In this document: positions 34,076 to 41,186 of the stretch, piece by piece | Position numbering within the stretch: position 1 is the stretch's first letter | Layout: the number at the start of each line of letters is the position of its first letter | Origin: Deltaproteobacteria bacterium | GTDB taxonomy: Bacteria; Myxococcota_A; Bradymonadia; REDH01 | DNA length: 53,381 bases | Assembly (NCBI GenBank): GCA_007693585.1 | Contig: REDH01000095.1 | Location: forward strand, 1 to 53,381 | Direction of reading: 5' to 3' | Notes under the pieces: model-generated | The model's database searches: none | The model's input: the letters and a program-made list of their open reading frames with translations, nothing else | Told to the model about the DNA's origin: nothing | Program-made: the position numbers and the translations under genes

Positions 34076-34432
34076 ATGCGCACTCTCGTCCCGCTGCTGC
34101 TCGTGCCGATCGTGCTCGTCGTCTCCCTGTCGACCGGCTGTCGCGCCGGGGAGCCCGCCTCGCCGCAGAACGTCTACATGCGGATGAACTATCAGGCGCC
34201 GGTGGCGGGCGACCGGGCGCGCCTGTTCGTGCTCGATGCGGATGCGAACGTCCCCTCGGCCACCATCGGCGTGCAGTGTGACGACGACGCGCAGGAGGTG
34301 CGCGTCACGTCGGAGTTGGGCGAGGAGGAGGTGTGTGGCGTGCGCCTGCGGCTCGACGAGGTGGTGCTCGATGATCAGGAGCAGCCGCGCGGCATTCGGC
34401 TGAGTGTCCACTGGGAGACCGGCGGAGACTGA
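34076..34432 (+). CDS. Small hypothetical lipoprotein
   Basis: A 118-residue lipoprotein; the ATG at 34076 begins a Leu/Val-rich signal with lipobox LSTGC, Cys22. The mature part of under 100 residues is mostly beta and acidic, with two Cys (VQCDDDAQ and EEVCGVRL) that could form a disulfide. No family recognised. It ends 45 bases before the convergent propeller lipoprotein gene. Confidence 0.65.
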   Translation: MRTLVPLLLVPIVLVVSLSTGCRAGEPASPQNVYMRMNYQAPVAGDRARLFVLDADANVPSATIGVQCDDDAQEVRVTSELGEEEVCGVRLRLDEVVLDDQEQPRGIRLSVHWETGGD

Positions 34433-34477
34433 GCGGCCTGCTTCCCGGGTGAACCGCCGGTGGCACCTCGCCGCTGC

Positions 34478-35815
34478 TCAGGGCGTCGAACGCCACCCGC
34501 AGCGCTCCCGGGGCAGCGCCACCAGGGTCTGGGGCATACCGCCCACCGCGAGGGGGCGGCCCCCGTCGAGGCGCGCGCCGGTGGCCGCGTCCACGCGCAC
34601 CAGCCCGGGGCGCGCCGGGTTCCGGTCGGCGATCCACAGCACGCCGTCGAGGTCGATGAGATCCTGCACGCCCTCGCTCGCGTGAATGGGCTCGTTGTCG
34701 ACCACGCCGTGCCGGAGGTCCAGGGAGAACACAGCGGTGGAGAAGCTCTCGTCCGCGGCGAGGACCCATGCCTGCCCGGGTGCCGACGCGGGGCGGAGGA
34801 GCACCACGTCGCGGTCGCCGAGGTCGGCCTCCGTGGCCAGCACGGCGCGGGTGCCGTCGTGGCCGAGCCACTCGATGCCGCCGTCGTCCTCGCGCTGTCC
34901 GCGGACGCGGTAGTTGCCGGCGCTGCCGACGAGCAGCCCGTCCGCCACGGGAATGGCGGTGACGGGGTTGCAGAAGGACAGCGTGATCTCGGTGGGTGCC
35001 GGCAGGTCGACGGTCCCGGCGTCGGCGGGCTGTGCGAAGGCTTCGGCGGGCCAGCGGAGGACGGCGCCCGCCGTGTCGTCCCCGCAGGAGAACCGGCGCA
35101 GGCGCTGGAGGACGACATGCACGGCGCCATCGGCCGGGAGGAGGAACGCCGGAAGCGCGTCTCCGCCAGCGGGGGCCCAGGGGGAGACGTCGACGCTGGT
35201 CCCCGAGCGCGCGGGGCCGCCGGGGTCGAGGTGCACCTGGGCGATGCGGTCCTCACCGTAGAGGGAGATCCAGCCGTGGGCGTCGTCCTGGGCGATGATG
35301 TCCCACGGGTTGCTGCGGCTGCCCAGGGAGCGCTGGCTATGCACGGCGAAGCTGCGCTCCGGATCGAGCTCCACGAGGGTGTCGGCGCCGAGGCGCTCGA
35401 GCGCGAAGAGGCGGTCGCCCACGCGCCGGATCACGGTGTCGGCGAAGAGCGAGGTGAGGTTGCGCTCGACGGTGAGCGAGTGGGCGTCCACGCGGGAGAG
35501 GGAGGCGGTCTGGGTGTAGTCGCCGACGAGGACGGCGAGGCAGGAGCGATCGTCTTCGGGGGCCGTGTTGTCCGGGCCGGAGGAGTTGTTGGGTCCGGAG
35601 GAGGGGATGGTGCCGGGCGAGGGGGTCGTGGTGGGGTCGGCGACGTCGTCGCGGGTCGTCCCGGGGTCGGAGGCATCGGGATGCGCGTCGTGGACGTCGG
35701 TCGGGTCGGGTGTGTGGGGGTCGGTGGCGGCATCGAGGCGGCAGCCGGCGAGCAGCACGGCGGCGATCGCCGTGGCGATCGCGAGGGAAATGCGCTGGGG
35801 TGCGTGGCGGCTCAT
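34478..35815 (-). CDS. YncE-like beta-propeller lipoprotein in the B12 operon (BtuG-like)
   Basis: A 445-residue lipoprotein; lipobox LLAGC, Cys25, then a Thr/Pro/Asp-rich linker to about residue 90. The body has blade-like repeats of the YncE/SMP-30 type: DRLFALERLGADTLVELD, SNPWDIIAQDDAHGWISLYG, VHVVLQRLRRF and GVLWIADRNPARPGLVRVD. Its ATG overlaps the stop of the TonB receptor gene by four bases, so it is translated with the receptor and lies under the same cobalamin riboswitch. In Bacteroides, BtuG is a surface propeller lipoprotein that binds B12 tightly and hands it to BtuB. The gene order and fold here suggest an analogous role. That is inference: I cannot show sequence homology to BtuG beyond the propeller pattern. 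Confidence 0.8.
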   Translation of the reverse strand: MSRHAPQRISLAIATAIAAVLLAGCRLDAATDPHTPDPTDVHDAHPDASDPGTTRDDVADPTTTPSPGTIPSSGPNNSSGPDNTAPEDDRSCLAVLVGDYTQTASLSRVDAHSLTVERNLTSLFADTVIRRVGDRLFALERLGADTLVELDPERSFAVHSQRSLGSRSNPWDIIAQDDAHGWISLYGEDRIAQVHLDPGGPARSGTSVDVSPWAPAGGDALPAFLLPADGAVHVVLQRLRRFSCGDDTAGAVLRWPAEAFAQPADAGTVDLPAPTEITLSFCNPVTAIPVADGLLVGSAGNYRVRGQREDDGGIEWLGHDGTRAVLATEADLGDRDVVLLRPASAPGQAWVLAADESFSTAVFSLDLRHGVVDNEPIHASEGVQDLIDLDGVLWIADRNPARPGLVRVDAATGARLDGGRPLAVGGMPQTLVALPRERCGWRSTP

Positions 35816-37923
35816 GGCAGCGGGGCCTCGTGGTGGAGGGTGAGGAGCACGGTGCGCCCGGGCAGGGGGAAGCCGAGGAGGTCGGAGACCGGCTGGGGGA
35901 GGTGGAGGGTCTCTCCGCCGGAGCGGAAGGGTGCGTCGGCGATCCGGTGGTCGAGGACGTTGCGCACGGTGGCGCCGAGGGCGAAGCGTCGCCGGCGGTC
36001 GAGGTGGAACTGGGCGTGGGCGCGGTGGGTGATGCGGGGGGGGAGGGCGCGGGTGTTGGCGGCGTCGACGAAGAAGGGGCCCTGGGCGTGCACGTCCCAG
36101 CCGGTGCGGAGGCGTCCCCATTCGGAGCGGAGTCCGGCGTGGCCTTCGAGCTCGGGGACGAAGGGCAGGCGTCGGCCTTCGAGGTCGGGTCCTCCGCTGC
36201 GCTGGATGGCGTCGAGGAGGGTGCCGGAGGCGTGGAGTCCGAATCCGGCCGGGAGGCTGGCGTCGAGTCGGGCCTCCCAGCCGCGGAAGCGTGCGCGTCC
36301 GATGTTGATGGGGCGTCGTGCGCCCTGGCTGTTGCGCACCCAGGCGATGAGGTCGTGGGCGACGGCGTCGAAGACCGCGAGCTCCAGGGACAGGCGGGTG
36401 TGGTGCTGCGGGAGGTGGAGGGTGGTGCGGAGGACGGCGTCGACGGTGTCGCGGCGTTCGGGGGCGAGGGTGGGATCGCCGACGCTCCAGCCGCGGTCTC
36501 CGTGGAGCTCGTGGAAGGCGGGGATGCGTCCGAGGCGGGTGAGGCCGAGGCTGGCGGAGATGTCGAGGGGCCGGCTTCCGGAGGTGGCGGCGAGCCGGGC
36601 GGCGGCGGAGGGCAGGAGGTGTTCGCCGGGGGGGTGCGGGTCCGGGGCTGTGGTCCGGGTGTAGTCGGCGCGCGCGCCGGCGCGCAGGTGGAGGTGCTCG
36701 GGGAGGAGTTCGAGGTCGGCCTCGGCGCCGGCGCCGGCGCCGGTGCGGGTGACGCGGAAGGTGTCGGGTTCGCGGGAGCGGTCCTCGTCGCGGAGCTGTT
36801 CGGCGTGGAGGTCGGCGAAGGTGTCGAGGTTGAGGGCCGGGGCGGCGGCCCAGGCGAGTCGGGCGTGTGCGGCGCCGCGTTCGGTGCGGGTGGTGCGGGT
36901 GGTCCCTCCCGGGGTGAGCTCGCCGAGGGGGTCGTCGAGGCGGGAGCGGTCGAGGGCGAGGATGGCGTTTCCGTCGAGGTCGAGGTTGGCGTGTGGCCAG
37001 CGGGTGCGTCTCGCGGACACCATGAGGTCGGCGTGGTGGTCGGCGAGACGGGTGCGTGTGCTCGGGAGTCCGGCGGGTCCGGGGAGTCCGGCTTCGCGTG
37101 CTCCGGCGAGGAGGAGGGCGGTGGTGTGCCAGGGGCCGATGCGGCGGCGGTGTCGCAGGAGGGTGCTGGCGCTGGCGTGGTCGTTGTTTCGTCGGCGGGC
37201 GTCGGGTCGGTCGTCGGAGGGGTCGAAGGGGGTACCGCCGTCGTCGAGGTAGCGCCAGTTGCCGTGTCCGCCGGCGAGGAGGAGTCGGGCGTCGGTGCGC
37301 CGTTCGTGGTCGTCGACGAGCTGGAGGACGCCGAGGGCTTCGCGTTCGAGGTGGCTGCCGAGGGTGAGTCGTCCGGTGGCGCGGGACTGCTGAGCATCGG
37401 GGGAGTGGAGGGCGATGGCGCCGCCCGGGAGGGGTGGGCCGTGGCGGAGGGGTGGGGCGGTGCGGTGGAGGGTGAGGTCGCCGAAGAGGGCGAGGGGGAC
37501 GCGGGAGAGGTCGACGGCGGGTCGGGCGCCGCCGTGCAGGGGGATGCCGTCGAGGAGGACGCGGGTCTGATCGGGGTTGGCGCCACGGATGGAGAGGAAG
37601 GCGGGGGCGACGCCGGAGCCGCCCTGGCGGAGGTGGACGCCGGCGCGTCCGCCGAGGGCATCGTGGACGTCGGTGGGCTGGTGGAGGGCGCGTTCGAGGG
37701 GGATGCGTTCGCTGGCGCCGTCGCGGGGGTCGGTGCCGTCGTGGTCCGGGGCGACGGAGCGGGTGACGGGGGTCGCGTGGGCGGTGGCGTGGGGCAGGTG
37801 GGGGATGGCGAGGAGGAGGAGCGGGACGAGGAGGATCAGGCTGTTCGTGGCAGCGGGCGCGTGCGGCCGGCGGGGTGCTCGGGCACGGGTGGAGGGCAGG
37901 GATGTCCGCGGGGCGTCGGGCAT
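35812..37923 (-). CDS. btuB: TonB-dependent outer-membrane receptor, cobalamin type (BtuB-like)
   Basis: A 703-residue TonB-dependent receptor. The ATG at 37923 gives a basic N-end and a signal peptide ending near ATAHA (about residue 50). The plug domain (about 70-175) shows DVHDALGGRAGVHLRQGG, FLSIRGANPDQTRVLLDGIPLH and PGGAIALHS. The rest is a 22-strand-type barrel with many Arg/His/Asp, and motifs such as ADYTRTT, FHELHGDRGW and RFRGWEARLD. Plug phrases alone fit BtuB/FepA-like receptors. The cobalamin riboswitch directly upstream is the evidence for vitamin B12 as cargo. No clear TonB box was found. Coupled by ATGA to the propeller lipoprotein. Confidence 0.88.
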   Translation of the reverse strand: MPDAPRTSLPSTRARAPRRPHAPAATNSLILLVPLLLLAIPHLPHATAHATPVTRSVAPDHDGTDPRDGASERIPLERALHQPTDVHDALGGRAGVHLRQGGSGVAPAFLSIRGANPDQTRVLLDGIPLHGGARPAVDLSRVPLALFGDLTLHRTAPPLRHGPPLPGGAIALHSPDAQQSRATGRLTLGSHLEREALGVLQLVDDHERRTDARLLLAGGHGNWRYLDDGGTPFDPSDDRPDARRRNNDHASASTLLRHRRRIGPWHTTALLLAGAREAGLPGPAGLPSTRTRLADHHADLMVSARRTRWPHANLDLDGNAILALDRSRLDDPLGELTPGGTTRTTRTERGAAHARLAWAAAPALNLDTFADLHAEQLRDEDRSREPDTFRVTRTGAGAGAEADLELLPEHLHLRAGARADYTRTTAPDPHPPGEHLLPSAAARLAATSGSRPLDISASLGLTRLGRIPAFHELHGDRGWSVGDPTLAPERRDTVDAVLRTTLHLPQHHTRLSLELAVFDAVAHDLIAWVRNSQGARRPINIGRARFRGWEARLDASLPAGFGLHASGTLLDAIQRSGGPDLEGRRLPFVPELEGHAGLRSEWGRLRTGWDVHAQGPFFVDAANTRALPPRITHRAHAQFHLDRRRRFALGATVRNVLDHRIADAPFRSGGETLHLPQPVSDLLGFPLPGRTVLLTLHHEAPLP

Positions 37924-37989
37924 TGCGTGCGCGGCGGGGAGGAGTCGGGTTGTGCGGGTGGCGACCCGGAACGCGGGGTCGACTCCACC

Positions 37990-38018
37990 GATGCCGCCCG
38001 GGTGGGGTGGGCGGCATC
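37990..38018 (-). promoter_or_regulatory. Candidate expression-platform hairpin of the riboswitch
   Basis: A perfect 10-bp stem (37990-37999 with 38009-38018) with a nine-base loop, starting five bases after the B12 box. It could act as a terminator or compete with the riboswitch core. No T tract follows, so control of translation or Rho-dependent termination is also possible. Confidence 0.5.
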
Positions 38019-38023
38019 GCCGT

Positions 38024-38200
38024 GGCAGGTCTTCGGGCTTCGGGGTTCGGGGCGTTGGGCCCGCACCGCGCGCGACTCCTTCCCGGTGTGTGTGTGCACC
38101 AGTGGGCTCGTCGTTCGCGTCGTCCGTCACCGCTGCGCGTCAGCTCCGGAATTGCACCGGATTCCCTCTTCACCCGGGCCCGCGTCGCCTCTTCGGGGGC
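38024..38200 (-). ncRNA. Cobalamin (adenosylcobalamin) riboswitch
   Basis: The conserved cobalamin riboswitch elements appear in order on the minus strand. First GGGTGAAGAGGGAATCCGG, with the GGGAATCCGGTGCAATTCC core (38149-38166) and GACGCGCAGCGGTGACGG. Then GCCCACTGG (about 38099-38106) and GGGAAGG (38078-38084). Last is the B12 box AGCCCGAAGACCTGCC (38024-38039). Spacing and order fit a class I element of about 180 bases. It should switch off expression of the downstream receptor and propeller lipoprotein when B12 is plentiful. The 5' boundary is approximate. Confidence 0.93.
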
Positions 38201-38232
38201 GGCGCGGTGCGTCCGGGCACCACGGCAGGCTG

Positions 38233-38262
38233 GGCATAGCCGCTGGAGGGCGAGGAGTGCAA
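38233..38262 (-). promoter_or_regulatory. Promoter of the riboswitch operon
   Basis: On the minus strand: TTGCAC, 18 bases, TATGCC. Predicted transcription start near 38226, about 25 bases before the riboswitch, which is where it should be. Confidence 0.5.
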
Positions 38263-38318
38263 GCTCGGGGTGGCGGGGAGCGGGCCGCGTGGAAGCGGGA
38301 CCGGCGGGGGACGATGGT

Positions 38319-39083
38319 TCAGGGACGGGGGGGCGCGGTCACCGTGACGTCCTGAAGGGGCGCGCGGTCCGGGGCGCCGTGGGCGAAGGCCCAACTCGGG
38401 GGCTGGTCGGGGTGGGCGGGGAGGCTGATCAGGGAGGAGGAGACGGTCCGGAATCCGCTGTCGGTGGCGATGTTCATGGCGCTCAGCGGGTCGTCGGCGA
38501 GGAGCGGTGTGCGGTCGGAGAGCAGGGCGATCCACGGGGACCAGTCGATCCGATTCGCGTCGCTGGTGGGCGGGATGGCGAGCATGCGCGGGAAGACGCG
38601 CCGGAGGCGGGGCATGCGGGGGTCGTTGCGCTCGCCGGCGGCGAGGGCGTGGCGGCCGGGCGGAATGCGCTCGTGGGTGGTGTGGCCGGAGGCGAAGCGC
38701 TGGACGAAGTGGGCCTCGCGGCGGTCGACGAGCACGAGGTTGCACGGTTGCCAGCGGTCGGCGGGCTCGGCGGTGACGGATCGGGCGGCCTCGGCGGCGG
38801 AGTCGCTCCGGAGGGCGACGAGGGGGAGGGTGCCGCGGCTCTCGCGCCCGGAGACGGGGCCGAGGGTGAAGGGCCGGTTGAGGAGGATGGCGAGGAAGCC
38901 GTCGCGCCGGAGGGCGAGCCAGGTGCCGCCACCGAGGAGGTCGAGGCCTCCGATGACGTCGGGCTGATCGTCCCAGTGGGGGGCGGGTGGGGCGAACGGG
39001 CGGTCGGCCATCTCGTCGCGGTTGGCGGCGACGAGGGTGGGGCGCGCGGGATCGTCGGAGAGGTCGAGGAGGACCGTGCACAT
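38319..39083 (-). CDS. NRDE / TANGO2 family protein
   Basis: A 254-residue protein of the NRDE (DUF833, TANGO2) family. It begins MCTVLLDL with the conserved Cys2, followed by VAANRDEMADRPF, which carries the Asn-Arg-Asp-Glu motif that names the family. Next come GGTWLALRRDGFLAILLN and a central CNLVLVDRREAHF. Eukaryotic TANGO2 is linked to haem and acyl-CoA handling; bacterial members are largely uncharacterised. The ATG at 39083 is well placed for the N-terminal Cys. The gene lies upstream of, and in the same direction as, the B12 operon, but that operon has its own promoter. Confidence 0.9.
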   Translation of the reverse strand: MCTVLLDLSDDPARPTLVAANRDEMADRPFAPPAPHWDDQPDVIGGLDLLGGGTWLALRRDGFLAILLNRPFTLGPVSGRESRGTLPLVALRSDSAAEAARSVTAEPADRWQPCNLVLVDRREAHFVQRFASGHTTHERIPPGRHALAAGERNDPRMPRLRRVFPRMLAIPPTSDANRIDWSPWIALLSDRTPLLADDPLSAMNIATDSGFRTVSSSLISLPAHPDQPPSWAFAHGAPDRAPLQDVTVTAPPRP

Positions 39084-39250
39084 GGTCGGTATGGCGGGGG
39101 CGGGTGCTGGTGGCGCGCGGGTGTGGTCGGGTACGGAGCGGGTGCGGGTTGCGACCGCGGTGAGCCGCCGGTAGTCAGGGCGGTGGGCGCTGGCAACGTG
39201 GCGTCGGAGTCGACCGGCGCAGTGGGCGCGTGTTCGGGAGCGGAGGACAG

Positions 39251-40024
39251 ATGCAGGATGTCGTGGTGATGGGGTTGGGGGAGATGGGGCAGTTCATGGC
39301 GGGGGGCGCGCTTCGTGCGGGGGCTCGGGTGACGCCGCTGGTGCGGGGCGCGGACGTCGGCGCGGTGCTGTCGACAGTGGCGGAGGGCGTGCCGTTGTGG
39401 TGCGCGGTGGGCGAGTCCGATCTGGAGGGGGCGGTGGGGACGATCCCGGCGGAACGTCGCCGGGACGTGATCCTGGTGCAGAACGGATTGTTTCCGGGAC
39501 GGTGGCATGCCCTGGGTCTGTCCGATCCGACGGTGGCGGTGGTGTGGACGAACCGGAAGCGGGTGCTGCCGACGGTCGTGCTGCGTCCGACGGCGGTGTA
39601 CGGGCGCCATGCGGCGCACGTGGCGGCGGTCCATGGGGCGCTCGACGTTCCGTGCGTGACGCTGGAGAGTGAGCGGGCGCTCGGGGAGGAGCTGGTGGCG
39701 AAGTTCGGGCTGATCCTCGCGGTGAACCTGCTCGGGGTGCTGTCCGCGCGAACGGTGGGCGAGTGGTTGTCGGGGGCGCCGGAGGAGGTGGCGGCTGCGG
39801 TGGAGGAGTCGCGGCGGCTCGGGGAGGCGCTGCTGGGTGAAAAGACCCATGCCGGGACGGTGGAGCGTGCGATTCACACCGCCCTGGAGTCGATGGCTCC
39901 GCTTCCGGCGCGGGGGCGCACGGCGGGGGCCCGGGTTCGCGAGGCGATCGGTCTCGCGGGGGAGCATGGGCTCGCCCTGCCGCTGCTGGAACGTGCAGCC
40001 GAGTGCCTTGCCAAGTCGGGCTAG
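39251..40024 (+). CDS. Ketopantoate-reductase-like NAD(P)-binding protein
   Basis: A 257-residue protein with an N-terminal Rossmann motif VVVMGLGEMGQFMAGGAL (GxGxxG) and an all-helical C-terminal half (AVNLLGVLSARTVGEWLSG, then a helix with GRTAGARVREAIGLAGEHG). This two-part plan is that of the ketopantoate reductase/6-phosphogluconate dehydrogenase superfamily. It is shorter than typical PanE (about 300), and the usual catalytic Lys/Glu positions are not obvious, so the substrate is open. The ATG at 39251 was chosen over an upstream GTG because GGAGGA precedes it. It may be cotranscribed with nothing; the UspA gene starts 211 bases on. Confidence 0.65.
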   Translation: MQDVVVMGLGEMGQFMAGGALRAGARVTPLVRGADVGAVLSTVAEGVPLWCAVGESDLEGAVGTIPAERRRDVILVQNGLFPGRWHALGLSDPTVAVVWTNRKRVLPTVVLRPTAVYGRHAAHVAAVHGALDVPCVTLESERALGEELVAKFGLILAVNLLGVLSARTVGEWLSGAPEEVAAAVEESRRLGEALLGEKTHAGTVERAIHTALESMAPLPARGRTAGARVREAIGLAGEHGLALPLLERAAECLAKSG

Positions 40025-40235
40025 CCGATCGAAAGTCCCTGCCCGAGCACCGTGTGTCCCGATCGGCACGGATGTTGCTGCACGCATGGCTTGTCGCCGA
40101 GTGCGGAGGGCTGTCGTCCAGCGAGACATGCTCGCCAGGCCCGTCGGTCCCGGGAGAGGGGTCGAGGGTTGATCGGGAAGCCCCATCATCGTTCGTGTCG
40201 CGCGTGTCGCGCGTCCCCCCCAGCAGGAGAACAGC

Positions 40236-41180
40236 ATGCCAGACCGTTTCAAGAACATCACCGTCGGTTTCGACTTCTCCCGGGGCTCGGCTCTTGCGCT
40301 CGAGGCTGGCTTCGCGCTGGCGAAGCAGTTCGGTGCGCGCATCACGGTGACGACGTCGGTGCCGCGCGCGCTGGATCCCGAGCTTCTGTCGGCGCTGGAG
40401 TCGCAGCACGCCGAGGCGACGAAGCTGCTTCGCGGCGCAGCCGTGCTGGCGGATGCCGAGAAGATCGTGCGCGAGGCGGTGGAGCGGCTTCGCCCACCGG
40501 AGATCGAGGTGGACTACGACATGGGCGAGCTGCCGGTGGACAGCCAGCTCAACCAGTCGGCATTCCAGACCGGTGCGGACCTCATCGTGGTGGGTGCGAC
40601 GGGCATGGAGGGGGGCGAGGAGGCGATCATCGGCCGCGACACCGAGCGGCTCATCCGGCGCTCCTCGGTTCCGGTGTTGGTCATCAAGGACACCATGGCC
40701 GCGCTGCCGAAGAAGATCATGTGTGCGACCGACTTCTCGGAGGCGTCCGAGCGGGCGTTCGAGCTGGCGCTCGCCTTTGCCCGGGCCTTCGGCGCCCGGC
40801 TGGACATCGTGCACGTGGTGAGCGGACCGTCGAAGTCCATGCGGAAGATCTTCGGCCGTGGCTACCCCGAGGGGTTCATCGAGAGCGCCGCCGCGCTCGG
40901 CTCCCAGGAGCTCGACGAGTTCATCGAGAAGTTCGACACGAACGGGGTGCAGCTCGGGCGTGAGGTCATCTTCGGAGCGCCGTGGTGGGAGATTCTCTCG
41001 GCCACCCGCGCGTCCGGTGCCGAGCTTCTGGTTCTCGGCAGCCTCGGTCGAAGCGCCGTCAAGGAGCTCCTGATCGGCGGGACCGCGGAGCGGGTGATCC
41101 GGGCGCTGCCGACCAGTCTGCTCGCGGTGAAGCCGGACAGCTTCGTGATCGATCTCGAGAAGGGCAGCGGCGCCATCTGA
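40236..41180 (+). CDS. Tandem universal stress protein (two UspA domains)
   Basis: A 314-residue protein with two UspA domains: residues about 4-157 and 160-305. Domain 2 has the classic ATP-binding pattern (GSLGRSAVKELLIGGTAERV, that is G-2x-G-9x-G-S/T). Domain 1 has a near match, VGATGMEGGEEAIIGRDTERL. Such proteins bind ATP and help cells survive stress, energy limitation or starvation. The ATG follows AGGAG. The leader holds a small GTGTCGCGC direct repeat (about 40196-40213). It ends six bases from the convergent 922-residue lipoprotein gene. Confidence 0.92.
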   Translation: MPDRFKNITVGFDFSRGSALALEAGFALAKQFGARITVTTSVPRALDPELLSALESQHAEATKLLRGAAVLADAEKIVREAVERLRPPEIEVDYDMGELPVDSQLNQSAFQTGADLIVVGATGMEGGEEAIIGRDTERLIRRSSVPVLVIKDTMAALPKKIMCATDFSEASERAFELALAFARAFGARLDIVHVVSGPSKSMRKIFGRGYPEGFIESAAALGSQELDEFIEKFDTNGVQLGREVIFGAPWWEILSATRASGAELLVLGSLGRSAVKELLIGGTAERVIRALPTSLLAVKPDSFVIDLEKGSGAI

Positions 41181-41186
41181 GCCGGT

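Larger units (their letters stand above)
37924..38318. other. Leader region of the B12 uptake operon
   Basis: About 395 bases upstream of the receptor gene, fully accounted for: promoter (38233-38262), cobalamin riboswitch (about 38024-38200), candidate switch hairpin (37990-38018) and the last 67 leader bases before the ATG. The remainder near 38270-38318 is the gap to the stop of the NRDE gene. Confidence 0.6.
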
